Positions 1-6,396 of a stretch of DNA of 10,152 bases are shown one piece after another. Numbering within the stretch: position 1 is the first letter of the stretch; every line of letters starts with the position of its first letter. The stretch is from RGIG4608 sp045606265. Its GTDB lineage: Bacteria > Bacillota > Clostridia > Oscillospirales > CAG-272. The notes below the pieces were generated by a model. That model saw nothing but the letters and a program-made list of their open reading frames with translations. It searched no databases and was not told where the DNA came from. The stretch spans positions 1-10,152 of the forward strand of contig JAZURO010000012.1 in the NCBI GenBank assembly GCA_045606265.1, written 5' to 3'. The translations under genes were made by a program, and so were the position numbers.

Positions 1-384
1 TGTGAAAACGATGTCACCATTGTCGTCATTATAACCGTACTTGTTCTGAGCACAGTCAAGACGGCAGGAAACGATCTTTCCGTCAGCATCAAGAACTACT
101 GTTGCAACTGTTGCGTTGCTTTCAACAGCTGTGTGTCCGCCAAATGCAACACCCATACCAAGCTTATATACATATACCTGAGGATTGGAAGACGAACCCT
201 GTGTACTGCTTGTTGTAGAGGATGTAGTAGAGGATGTAGTAGAAGATGTTGTGGAAGAAGATGTGGAGGGAGCTGTTGTTCCCTTGTCATCATCATTCTT
301 GGGAAGAAGAGCAACTACTACAACGATTGCAGCAATAACAACGATTGCAGCAATCACAGCAATTAATACTTTCTTGTTTTTCAT
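1..384 (-). CDS. Exported membrane-anchored protein with Ser/Thr linker, partial (C-terminus outside window)
   Basis: The ATG at 384-382 opens a frame that stays open to the window edge (128 codons seen). An AAGGGG Shine-Dalgarno lies 7 nt upstream and a consensus promoter lies about 45 nt upstream. Residues 1-5 are basic, and residues 6-28 are a long Ile/Val/Ala hydrophobic stretch, so a signal anchor or uncleaved signal peptide is likely. Residues about 29-68 are an Asp/Lys then Thr/Ser-rich linker. After it begins a globular domain with a VVLDADGKIVSCRLD stretch, a pattern I associate with FMN-binding-like exported proteins of Clostridia; that link is inferred and no flavin-attachment motif is in the visible part. 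It sits downstream of the Rnf operon on the same strand but has its own promoter. Function unknown; the surface location is well supported. Confidence 0.7.
   Translation of the reverse strand, partial: MKNKKVLIAVIAAIVVIAAIVVVVALLPKNDDDKGTTAPSTSSSTTSSTTSSTTSSTTSSTQGSSSNPQVYVYKLGMGVAFGGHTAVESNATVATVVLDADGKIVSCRLDCAQNKYGYNDDNGDIVFT
217..252. repeat. 12-bp tandem repeat encoding the Thr-Thr-Ser-Ser linker
   Basis: Two identical copies of AGAGGATGTAGT (plus strand, 217-228 and 229-240) are followed by a third copy with two changes (241-252). On the minus strand they encode repeated Thr-Thr-Ser-Ser in the linker of the exported protein. Unit length is a multiple of three, so copy-number change would lengthen or shorten the linker without a frameshift. 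Confidence 0.75.
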
Positions 385-429
385 TTTTTAACCCCTTATA
401 ATTATTAATATTGGCCTAAGCCACTAATC

Positions 430-457
430 ATTATACCATATATTTAGATTTTGTCAA
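430..457 (-). promoter_or_regulatory. Sigma-A type promoter for the partial exported protein gene
   Basis: Read on the minus strand, a perfect TTGACA (457-452), a 16-nt spacer and a perfect TATAAT (435-430) lie just upstream of the partial gene. Transcription should start near 423, giving a leader of about 40 nt. No GC-rich hairpin with a T-tract separates the preceding operon (stop at 506-508) from this promoter, so read-through from the operon is possible. Confidence 0.85.
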
Positions 458-505
458 TAAAATGATTGAAATTAATCAATTTTTAATTTATATTTAACAA
501 AAAAT

Positions 506-1018
506 TCACATTTTCATTTTTTCAAAGCGTTTGTACAGAAATGCACCGCAAAGTCCTATAAAGATGCCTGCGATAGTTCCCGTGATGGACAAAACTATCA
601 TATAATACCCAATTTCGGGAGTTTTCAAAAGAATAATCGCAACTATCATTTGACCAATATTGTGCAGCACTGCCCCTGCAACACTTACTGCAACGATCGA
701 CAAAAAATCGAGCTTTTTGAGTATTGCCATAACCGTCAGACTCAGAACTGCGCCCGCAAGTCCGTACCAAAAGGTACTGATATTTGCAAACAACAAGGTT
801 GAAATAATAAGTCGCACAAACGAAACAACTGATGCTTCAATAATTCCAAAGCGGTAAAGAATAAGGACGATCACAATATTGGATAATCCCATTTTTATAC
901 CCGGAACAGCCGTAAAAATCGGTGGCAGAAGCATCTCAACGTAGGATAACAGAAGCGCAAGAGAGGCAAAAAGCGCCAAAAACGTTATTCTTTTTATTCT
1001 TAAACTGTTTTTTCTCAC
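506..1018 (-). CDS. Gx transporter family membrane protein (heptaprenyl diphosphate synthase component I-like)
   Basis: A 170-residue, highly hydrophobic protein with roughly five or six membrane segments (about 11-31, 44-60, 66-79, 84-100, 107-131, 138-162) and a basic C-terminus. The VPGIKMGLSN stretch at 38-47 and GAVLHNIGQ at 115-123 match my recollection of the Gx transporter / Hpre_diP_synt_I family. The start is GTG (1018-1016) with AGGAGAG five nt upstream; that site overlaps the stop of the NusG-II gene, so translation is probably coupled. Despite the old synthase-component name, it looks like a small transporter rather than an enzyme. Substrate unknown. It is the last gene of the Rnf operon, which suggests a role in complex assembly or cofactor/precursor supply (inference). 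Confidence 0.8.
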   Translation of the reverse strand: MRKNSLRIKRITFLALFASLALLLSYVEMLLPPIFTAVPGIKMGLSNIVIVLILYRFGIIEASVVSFVRLIISTLLFANISTFWYGLAGAVLSLTVMAILKKLDFLSIVAVSVAGAVLHNIGQMIVAIILLKTPEIGYYMIVLSITGTIAGIFIGLCGAFLYKRFEKMKM

Positions 1019-1028
1019 TTTTTCTCTC

Positions 1029-1487
1029 CTACACTATTATATCAATTCCACTGTCGTTGTTTCCACCCTCGGATTCGTTCTGTTCTATAGAAACCACAAC
1101 CTTGTTTGGCAAGCAAACAATGGTTGCACCGATATACCGTATCGGTTTGTGGTCTGAGCAAACTCCGTCGGGACAGCTCGCTTCACTTACGTATGCCTTT
1201 CCGTCTTTGATAACAAGGATATTGTATCCATTGTCGGACACAATCTCCACCGTTCTGTCTTCGTTTAGCGAATACGTACCGTAAATCTCGCCATCAACGG
1301 TAACCACAACCAAATTCCCCGTTTCACCGGTAATAAAACCTGTTTTGCCGAAAGCCAAGATGCCAACGCCTATTACAGTCAATACCAAAAGAAGAGCAGC
1401 TATAAAAATTATATCATTTCTTATTTTTCGGGTTTTACCCTTCTCTGCCATTTGGCCGTTTTCTTTTTTTAACATCTCTATACTCAC
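1029..1487 (-). CDS. NusG domain II-containing membrane-anchored protein
   Basis: 152 residues from the GTG at 1487-1485; an ATG four codons in (1475) is an alternative, and neither has a clear Shine-Dalgarno. A basic N-terminus (15-23) precedes one membrane segment (about 25-45), placing the rest outside. The external part has the beta-rich pattern of NusG domain II proteins, with conserved-looking SCPDGVCSDHKPI (104-116) and ATIVCLPNKVVVSI (121-134). Cys105, Cys110 and Cys125 could form a disulfide or bind metal. The family is distinct from the transcription factor NusG despite the name. It follows rnfB after a 33-nt gap containing a hairpin and leads into the Gx transporter gene. Role unknown; membership of the operon suggests an Rnf accessory protein (inference). 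Confidence 0.82.
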   Translation of the reverse strand: MSIEMLKKENGQMAEKGKTRKIRNDIIFIAALLLVLTVIGVGILAFGKTGFITGETGNLVVVTVDGEIYGTYSLNEDRTVEIVSDNGYNILVIKDGKAYVSEASCPDGVCSDHKPIRYIGATIVCLPNKVVVSIEQNESEGGNNDSGIDIIV

Positions 1488-1491
1488 TTTC

Positions 1492-1511
1492 GGGGCGGAT
1501 TTCTCCGCCCC
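1492..1511 (-). promoter_or_regulatory. Intra-operon hairpin with GAAA tetraloop between rnfB and the NusG-II gene
   Basis: The minus-strand transcript reads GGGGCGGA-GAAA-UCCGCCCC: a perfect 8-bp, nearly all-GC stem closed by a GNRA loop. No U-run follows on this strand (GAAAGUGAG follows), so it is not a standard intrinsic terminator for the operon. It begins 9 nt after the rnfB stop and ends 4 nt before the GTG of the next gene, so it could protect the rnfCDGEAB message from 3' decay, or limit translation of the distal genes. Confidence 0.75.
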
Positions 1512-1520
1512 TTAGAATTT

Positions 1521-2327
1521 TTATTCAATAAAGTTCACGTCTTTAAGACATTTTGTGGGACAAGCTGCCGCACAAGCACCGCAATGTGTACATTTTTCGT
1601 AATCAACGATAGCATTGTTGTCAATAACCGTAATAGCACCGTTAGGACAAGTCTTTTCGCACTTCTTACAGCCGATACAAGCATTTTTACAATGCTTGCG
1701 TGCATCAGCACCCTTTTCCTTATTGGAGCAGAAGTTCGCAACAACCGCATCCTTAGGAAGCATTGTAATAACGTGCTTAGGACAAGTTTTTACACAAGCT
1801 CCGCATCCGATACAAGCTCTGGGATCGATATGTGCAATTCCGTCTTTGATGCAGATCGCATCAGCAGGACATACGCTTGCGCAGTCTCCGCAGCCAACAC
1901 ATCCGTAGATACAGGAGCCGCAGCCACCGAAAAGCATATTCTCGGCAACACAGTTCTGCATACCGTCATAAGCTGCCTTGGGAGAGGTTGCATCACAAGT
2001 ACCGTTACAGTGAACAAATGCTACCTTGGGAGCAGCTGCCTCAGCTTCAACACCGAGAATCTCGGAGAGAGCTGAAACTGTGTCTGCACCGCCGGGTACA
2101 CAAAGGTTTGGAGCTGCTCTGCCCTCGGCTACTGCCTTGGCATAGTCGTCACAGCCCTTAAATCCGCACGCACCGCAGTTTGCACCGGGGAGTGCGCCTC
2201 TAACCGCTTTAACCTTGGGATCGTCCTCAATACCGAAGAAATGTGTAAAGAGAGCAAGCAATACACCAAGAACAAGTCCAATAATAGCTACTTCAAGGAA
2301 AGCTGTCAATATAGCCATAACATTCAT
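1521..2327 (-). CDS. rnfB: RnfB, ferredoxin-accepting iron-sulfur subunit of the Rnf complex
   Basis: RnfB takes electrons from reduced ferredoxin and passes them to the membrane subunits. Of 268 residues, one N-terminal membrane helix (about 5-30) precedes the four-cysteine Fe-S domain (C51, C54, C59, C76). Four ferredoxin-type CxxCxxCxxxC motifs follow: C143-C153, C172-C182, C217-C227 and C246-C256. Further cysteines (107, 111, 126, 136, 139) lie before the first motif and may hold another cluster. This is richer than short proteobacterial RsxB, and longer RnfB proteins are usual in Clostridia. The ATG at 2327-2325 has GGAGG about 8 nt upstream and lies 15 nt after the rnfA stop. It is the last core rnf gene. 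Confidence 0.96.
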   Translation of the reverse strand: MNVMAILTAFLEVAIIGLVLGVLLALFTHFFGIEDDPKVKAVRGALPGANCGACGFKGCDDYAKAVAEGRAAPNLCVPGGADTVSALSEILGVEAEAAAPKVAFVHCNGTCDATSPKAAYDGMQNCVAENMLFGGCGSCIYGCVGCGDCASVCPADAICIKDGIAHIDPRACIGCGACVKTCPKHVITMLPKDAVVANFCSNKEKGADARKHCKNACIGCKKCEKTCPNGAITVIDNNAIVDYEKCTHCGACAAACPTKCLKDVNFIE

Positions 2328-2342
2328 ATCTTCAACCTCCTC

Positions 2343-2942
2343 TTATGCAAAAAGATTTTCAACGATTCCCGCAAATCCCATAAACGCAAGAGACAAGAAT
2401 GATGCAGCTACAAGTGTAATTGCAACGCCTCTGAAGGGCTTTGGAACCTTTGTTTCATCAATTCTGGAACGAACTCCTGCAAAAAGTACCATTGCAAGAA
2501 GGAATCCAAGACCTACGCCAAGTGAGCTTACCATAGATTCAAGGAAGTTATATCCGTCATTGATGTTATTGATAGCAACACCAAGCACTGCACAGTTTGT
2601 TGTAATCAAAGGAAGATATACACCAAGTCCTGCGTGAAGCGCGGGGATGAATTTTTTAAGAACGATTTCAAGCATCTGAACAAGAGATGCGATAATTACG
2701 ATAAATACGATCGTCTGCATATATCCAAGTCCCGCAGGATCAAGAATATATTTCTGAATAGGCCAGGTTGCCGCTGTTGCAAGAAGCATAACCACGGTAA
2801 CTGCAATACCCATACCTGATGCCTGGTCTATCTTCTTAGATACGCCAAGGAAGGGACAAATACCAAGGAATCTGACCAAAACGTAGTTATTAACCAATAC
2901 GGCTGATAACAAAATTACAAGCATACTTTTAATAGCTTCCAT
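2343..2942 (-). CDS. rnfA: RnfA, integral membrane subunit of the Rnf complex
   Basis: A 199-residue, six-helix-type membrane protein. The N-terminal NNYVLVRFLGICPFLGVSKK stretch (18-37) and GVYLPLITTNCAVLGVA (107-123) are family hallmarks. Cys29 and Cys117 correspond to the cysteines that, in known Rnf/Nqr structures, help hold an iron-sulfur cluster in the membrane between RnfA and RnfE. This would carry electrons across the bilayer between the cytoplasmic and external flavins. The ATG directly abuts the rnfE stop (TAA-ATG, no gap), with GGAGG in the end of rnfE. The length is normal for the family and no odd feature is seen. Confidence 0.96.
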   Translation of the reverse strand: MEAIKSMLVILLSAVLVNNYVLVRFLGICPFLGVSKKIDQASGMGIAVTVVMLLATAATWPIQKYILDPAGLGYMQTIVFIVIIASLVQMLEIVLKKFIPALHAGLGVYLPLITTNCAVLGVAINNINDGYNFLESMVSSLGVGLGFLLAMVLFAGVRSRIDETKVPKPFRGVAITLVAASFLSLAFMGFAGIVENLFA

Positions 2943-3632
2943 TTACGCTTCCTCCTTTTCTCCGCCGCAAGCAGCAGGGTTACAAGTTGCGCGAGAAGGA
3001 CAGCCCTCGCAAGAGAAGGATCTCTTCTTGGGTGCCTTACCGTTAGTAATAACATAAACAAGAGCAACAAGAATACCGTAAACAAGCAAACCACCGGGAG
3101 CTTTTGTAAGAAGTGCAATCTTATAGGGCTCAAGGAAAGGAATTGCAATACCGGCAAAGCTTGCAGCACCAAGTACTTCACGAACAGTTGCCATTGCAAC
3201 AAGTGCGATTGTGAAGCCGATACCCATACCAACACCGTCAAGTGCGCTCTTTCCAACAGAGTTCTTACCTGCAAACATCTCGGCTCTGCCAAGAATGATA
3301 CAGTTAACAACTATAAGAGGAAGATAAACACCAAGCATCTTATCAAGATCCGGCAAGAATGCCTGAACAACCATCTGAACGATTGTTACGAATCCTGCAA
3401 TAATTACGATATATGAAGGAATACGAACACTGTCGGGAATTACTTTACGAAGTGCGGAGATGAGCATATTTGAACAAATAAGAACTATCATAGCCGCAAT
3501 TCCCATACCGAAAGCGCCGAAAACGTTTGTTGTAACAGCAAGCGTGGGACATGTACCCAAAACAAGTACGAATACGGGGTTTTCTTTAAGAATACCACGT
3601 GTCATAACGGAAAGATTATTATTCTTACTCAT
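2943..3632 (-). CDS. rnfE: RnfE, integral membrane subunit with cysteine-rich C-terminal tail
   Basis: A paralogue and partner of RnfA. It has 229 residues with a membrane-protein pattern and hallmarks LKENPVFVLVLGTCPTLAV (15-33) and GVYLPLIVVNCIILGRAE (101-118). Cys28 and Cys111 are the expected intramembrane cluster ligands shared with RnfA. After the last helix comes a hydrophilic tail (about 198-229) holding CEGCPSRATCNPAAC, i.e. C208-x2-C211-x5-C217-x4-C222. The core proteobacterial protein lacks such a tail; it might bind a metal or Fe-S cluster (inference). The gene overlaps the rnfG stop by one base (TAATG) and has GGAGGT 8 nt upstream of its ATG. Confidence 0.96.
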   Translation of the reverse strand: MSKNNNLSVMTRGILKENPVFVLVLGTCPTLAVTTNVFGAFGMGIAAMIVLICSNMLISALRKVIPDSVRIPSYIVIIAGFVTIVQMVVQAFLPDLDKMLGVYLPLIVVNCIILGRAEMFAGKNSVGKSALDGVGMGIGFTIALVAMATVREVLGAASFAGIAIPFLEPYKIALLTKAPGGLLVYGILVALVYVITNGKAPKKRSFSCEGCPSRATCNPAACGGEKEEA

Positions 3633-5470
3633 TATTTAGCACCTCCTTCTACAAATTTTGCAACCGCCTTGAAGGCGTTCTTGATAGCTGTGTGATAACC
3701 ATCAGTTGTGTAGGTTGAACCTGCAATGATGATTTCTTCATAATTATCCTGAGTCATACCGGCGAACTGACCGTAGAACTCTTCGGTGCCGCATACGTCA
3801 CCGTAGCCCTTTGATTCGCTCTGGTAAACCGTGTAACAGTCAATGATCTTACCGTCAGCAGTAAGAGAAATGCGAATTACAAGATATTCGCCTGATGCAC
3901 CGTAGTCACTTGAACCCTTCTTACCGAAGCCGGAGCCCTCAACCTCGAGAACGTAAACACCTGCATTTGTCAACAATGCGGATTTTACTCTCTTTGATGC
4001 GCCGTAATCCTGAGGATTGATTTCTGTGAACGTTGTTGCCTTGATAGTTGCAATTGCATTGGATGCAACTTCATTAGCTTCGCCGATAACGTTACCGTCA
4101 GCGCCAACACCAATGAATTGTTCGCCGATTACTACAACGTAGCCTTCACCGTTCTTAGCAACGTAAATATCATCAACGCCTTCAACTATTTCCATAAAGA
4201 AGTGCTTTTCAAATTCAGCACCCTCTGTACCAAGTGCAGCGTTAAGATTATCGTTAAGGATCTGTTCGGGATCACGAAGGTCAACGTCACCGCCTGCAAA
4301 GATTGCAGCAGCCGCAAGTGCGTTCTTGATCGCACCGCGATATGCTCTTGTGGATATTGTTACACCTGCAACTGTGTCAATTCCCTCAATTGTATCAAGA
4401 GTCGCACCGTTGAAATGTCCGTTTGCATCAAGCTCAGGAAGCTTTTCTCCACCGAATGCGGGAGTATCGTTATTAACAAGGCACTTTGTGCCGATAACCT
4501 TGCCCTCTGCGTCGATTGTAACCTCAACGCTGTTACCTTTGTTATATCCGTCAAATCCGACAACTATAACGTAAACGCCCTTATTAGAAACCTTTGCGGA
4601 AGTAATTCCCTCGGGAAGAGCATCGTAAGTTGAAAGGTCAATGTCTGTATAAGTTACGTCCTTAACGGAAGCAACTGCTGTCTTAGCTGTTTCAATATCT
4701 GTATCAGCCGCTGTTACGGGATTTGTCTTTGAGTCAACTGACGCAACAAATTCACCGTCATTATTAATACCAATGAAGTTTTCACCGATTACTGCAACGT
4801 AGCCAGAGCCGTCCTTGGCAACGTACATAGCGTCAACACCTGTAATGTCATCTGTCAATACAACCGTATCAAATTCAACACCGCTTACGCCAAGCGCTGT
4901 ATTGAGGTTATCGCTGAGAATCTGTTCAGGTGTACGAAGGTCAACGGTTGCACCGCCGAGAATAAGTGCTGCATTAAGAGCATCCTTGATTGCTGCACGG
5001 TATGCCTTTGTAGAAACCGTACATCCTGCAACTGTGTCAACACCGTCAATGGTTGAGGCATCAGCACCGTTGTAATGTCCGTTGGAATCAAGTCCGGGAA
5101 GAATATCAGCACCGAAACCTGCTGATTCATTATTTGTGGTACATTTTGTACCTGTGATTTTACCGTCGGCAGAAACACCGATCATAGCAACGTTACCGGG
5201 ATTAAATCCTGCAAATTCAACCTGCAAAACATAACCGCCGTTACTTGCCTTGTGTGCGCCCTTGATTGTTGCGGGAAGTGTGTATGTTGAAAGATCAACT
5301 GCTTCAAATGAGCCAGCATCAGGCATTACTTCAAGAAGCGCTTTGTTTCTTTCTTCTTCTTTTCTCTTCTCAATAACGGGAGATGTGATTCCAAAAACCA
5401 CTGCAAGTGCAACAGAAACTACTGCGCAGATTATAAAGAGTGTAAGAATACTAAATATGTGTTTTTTCAT
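3632..5470 (-). CDS. rnfG: RnfG with three tandem FMN-binding domains (612 residues)
   Basis: RnfG carries a covalently bound FMN on the outer membrane face and passes electrons within the complex. Usual length is about 180-210 residues; this one is 612 without any frame break. One N-terminal helix (about 5-29) is followed by a basic/acidic stretch and three homologous FMN-binding units (about 59-277, 278-484, 485-612). Each has a G-F/Y-G element (ESAGFG 115-120, DTPAFG 335-340, ESKGYG 551-556) and an attachment-like motif: AGCTVS (148-153), AGVTIS (368-373), AGSTYT (583-588). Predicted acceptors are Ser153, Ser373 and Thr588. Only the last has the Thr usual in RnfG/NqrC. Units 1 and 2 are 220 residues apart and very similar. 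The ATG overlaps the rnfD stop (ATGA), with GGAGGT 8 nt upstream. The operon position makes the RnfG call firm; loading of all three flavins is inferred. Confidence 0.93.
   Translation of the reverse strand: MKKHIFSILTLFIICAVVSVALAVVFGITSPVIEKRKEEERNKALLEVMPDAGSFEAVDLSTYTLPATIKGAHKASNGGYVLQVEFAGFNPGNVAMIGVSADGKITGTKCTTNNESAGFGADILPGLDSNGHYNGADASTIDGVDTVAGCTVSTKAYRAAIKDALNAALILGGATVDLRTPEQILSDNLNTALGVSGVEFDTVVLTDDITGVDAMYVAKDGSGYVAVIGENFIGINNDGEFVASVDSKTNPVTAADTDIETAKTAVASVKDVTYTDIDLSTYDALPEGITSAKVSNKGVYVIVVGFDGYNKGNSVEVTIDAEGKVIGTKCLVNNDTPAFGGEKLPELDANGHFNGATLDTIEGIDTVAGVTISTRAYRGAIKNALAAAAIFAGGDVDLRDPEQILNDNLNAALGTEGAEFEKHFFMEIVEGVDDIYVAKNGEGYVVVIGEQFIGVGADGNVIGEANEVASNAIATIKATTFTEINPQDYGASKRVKSALLTNAGVYVLEVEGSGFGKKGSSDYGASGEYLVIRISLTADGKIIDCYTVYQSESKGYGDVCGTEEFYGQFAGMTQDNYEEIIIAGSTYTTDGYHTAIKNAFKAVAKFVEGGAK
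3635..4018 (-). repeat. RnfG internal repeat unit 3 (residues about 485-612)
   Basis: The most diverged unit and the one most like an ordinary RnfG C-terminal domain: LTADGKIIDCY (536-546), ESKGYG (551-556), and AGSTYT (583-588) with a Thr acceptor, followed by the closing helix YHTAIKNAF. It ends two residues short of a basic C-terminal Lys and lacks the extra segment found after units 1 and 2. Confidence 0.8.
4019..4639 (-). repeat. RnfG internal repeat unit 2 (residues about 278-484)
   Basis: Same order of elements as unit 1: DLSTY (278), IDAEGKVIGTKC (319-330), attachment-like AGVTIS (368-373), PEQILNDNLN (401) and YVAKNGEGYV (436). The inter-domain segment is shorter and diverged near its end. 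The cysteine of GTKC (Cys330) matches Cys110 of unit 1. Confidence 0.85.
4640..5296 (-). repeat. RnfG internal repeat unit 1 (residues about 59-277)
   Basis: Runs from DLSTY (59) to just before the next DLSTY (278). It contains an FMN-binding domain with attachment-like AGCTVS, then a shorter conserved segment (PEQILSDNLN at 181, YVAKDGSGYV at 216). It aligns to unit 2 almost gap-free, offset 220 residues, and the similarity is visible in the DNA around 4262 and 4922. A recent-looking tandem duplication. Confidence 0.85.
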
Positions 5471-6396
5471 GCCTTCTTACCTCCAAATACTCTATGTGCT
5501 GTAACCTTATCAATATAAGGAGCAACAATATTCATAATAAGGATTGCAAAGGATACGCCTTCGGGATAGGTTCCGAAATATCTGATAAGGAACGTAAGAA
5601 CACCGCATCCAAGGCCGAAGATCACCTTACCCCAAGCAGTAGAAGGACTTGTTACATAGTCGGTTGCCATAAAGATAGCGCCGAGAAGAAGTCCGCCTGA
5701 GAGTGTGAGGGACAATGCCTTTGTTGCGTCGAAATTCTCCATAAGGAATGAAAATACGAAAACGCTGCCAACGAAGGTTACGGGAATATGCCATGTGATA
5801 ATGCGGCTTACAAGGAGATAAAGGAATCCCCAAAGCAAAGCAACAGCACAGGTTTCACCGATAGCGCCGCCGTGTGTTCCGAGAAGGAGTGTTGTCAAGC
5901 TTACTGATTCGTTTGCAGCCAACTGTCCGAGAGGAGTAGCACCTGCTACCGCATCAACAATGATGGGTTGAGATGCCACAGCTACACTTGCAAATGAAAC
6001 AAGCATAAATACTCTTGCTGCGATTGCGGGGTTAACTACGTTGTAGCCAAGACCGCCAAACAAGCATTTTACAACGATGATTGCAAAAGCTGAGCCGATA
6101 ACACACTGCCAAACGGGAATATCGGCAGGAAGGTTGAGAGCCAAAATCAAGCCGGTTACAGCTGCGCTCCAATCTCCGATTGTCTGCTCTTTTTTCGCAA
6201 TATAGTTGAACAATGCTTCAAGACCTACGCAGCTTGCAATACAAACTGCGATAACGAGGAGTGCGCGAAGTCCGAAGATCATAATGCCCGCACCTGCCGC
6301 AGGGACAAGTGCAATGAAAACGTCACGCATAATTTCTGATGTGCTTCTTCCACAATGAACGTGAGGAGAAACGGACATATGCAACATTTTGTTCAT
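5467..6396 (-). CDS. rnfD: RnfD, flavin-carrying integral membrane subunit of the Rnf complex
   Basis: A 309-residue polytopic membrane protein of the NqrB/RnfD family. It holds a covalent FMN on the outer side and is thought to form the ion path. The flavin attachment motif is visible as DAVAGATPL (148-156), with Thr154 the expected FMN acceptor (AGAT instead of the more usual SGAT). Other family features are SPHVHCGRST (10-19), GGLGYNVVNPAIAARVF (114-130) and MATDYVTSP in the C-terminal third. The ATG overlaps the rnfC stop by one base (TAATG) and has AAAGGAGG about 10 nt upstream inside rnfC. The end overlaps rnfG by four bases, so C, D and G are likely translationally coupled. Confidence 0.96.
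   Translation of the reverse strand: MNKMLHMSVSPHVHCGRSTSEIMRDVFIALVPAAGAGIMIFGLRALLVIAVCIASCVGLEALFNYIAKKEQTIGDWSAAVTGLILALNLPADIPVWQCVIGSAFAIIVVKCLFGGLGYNVVNPAIAARVFMLVSFASVAVASQPIIVDAVAGATPLGQLAANESVSLTTLLLGTHGGAIGETCAVALLWGFLYLLVSRIITWHIPVTFVGSVFVFSFLMENFDATKALSLTLSGGLLLGAIFMATDYVTSPSTAWGKVIFGLGCGVLTFLIRYFGTYPEGVSFAILIMNIVAPYIDKVTAHRVFGGKKA

Noticed and set aside
217..252. CRISPR array or satellite
   Set aside because: Contiguous 12-bp in-frame coding repeats with no spacers.
133..391. Cys/Gly-rich and Val/Glu-rich plus-strand frames over the Ser/Thr linker
   Set aside because: Low-complexity readings of the antisense of a 12-bp repeat; the minus-strand gene has a proper start, ribosome site and promoter.
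1492..1511. Intrinsic terminator ending the core rnf operon
   Set aside because: No T-run follows the stem on the transcribed strand, so it is kept only as a hairpin.
1584..2075. Long plus-strand reading frame opposite rnfB
   Set aside because: It is the antisense shadow of a firmly identified cysteine-rich RnfB, with no ribosome site and no domain pattern.
4118..4633. Plus-strand frame of 171 codons opposite rnfG
   Set aside because: Antisense shadow of the repeated RnfG coding sequence; composition follows the other strand and no start signal is seen.
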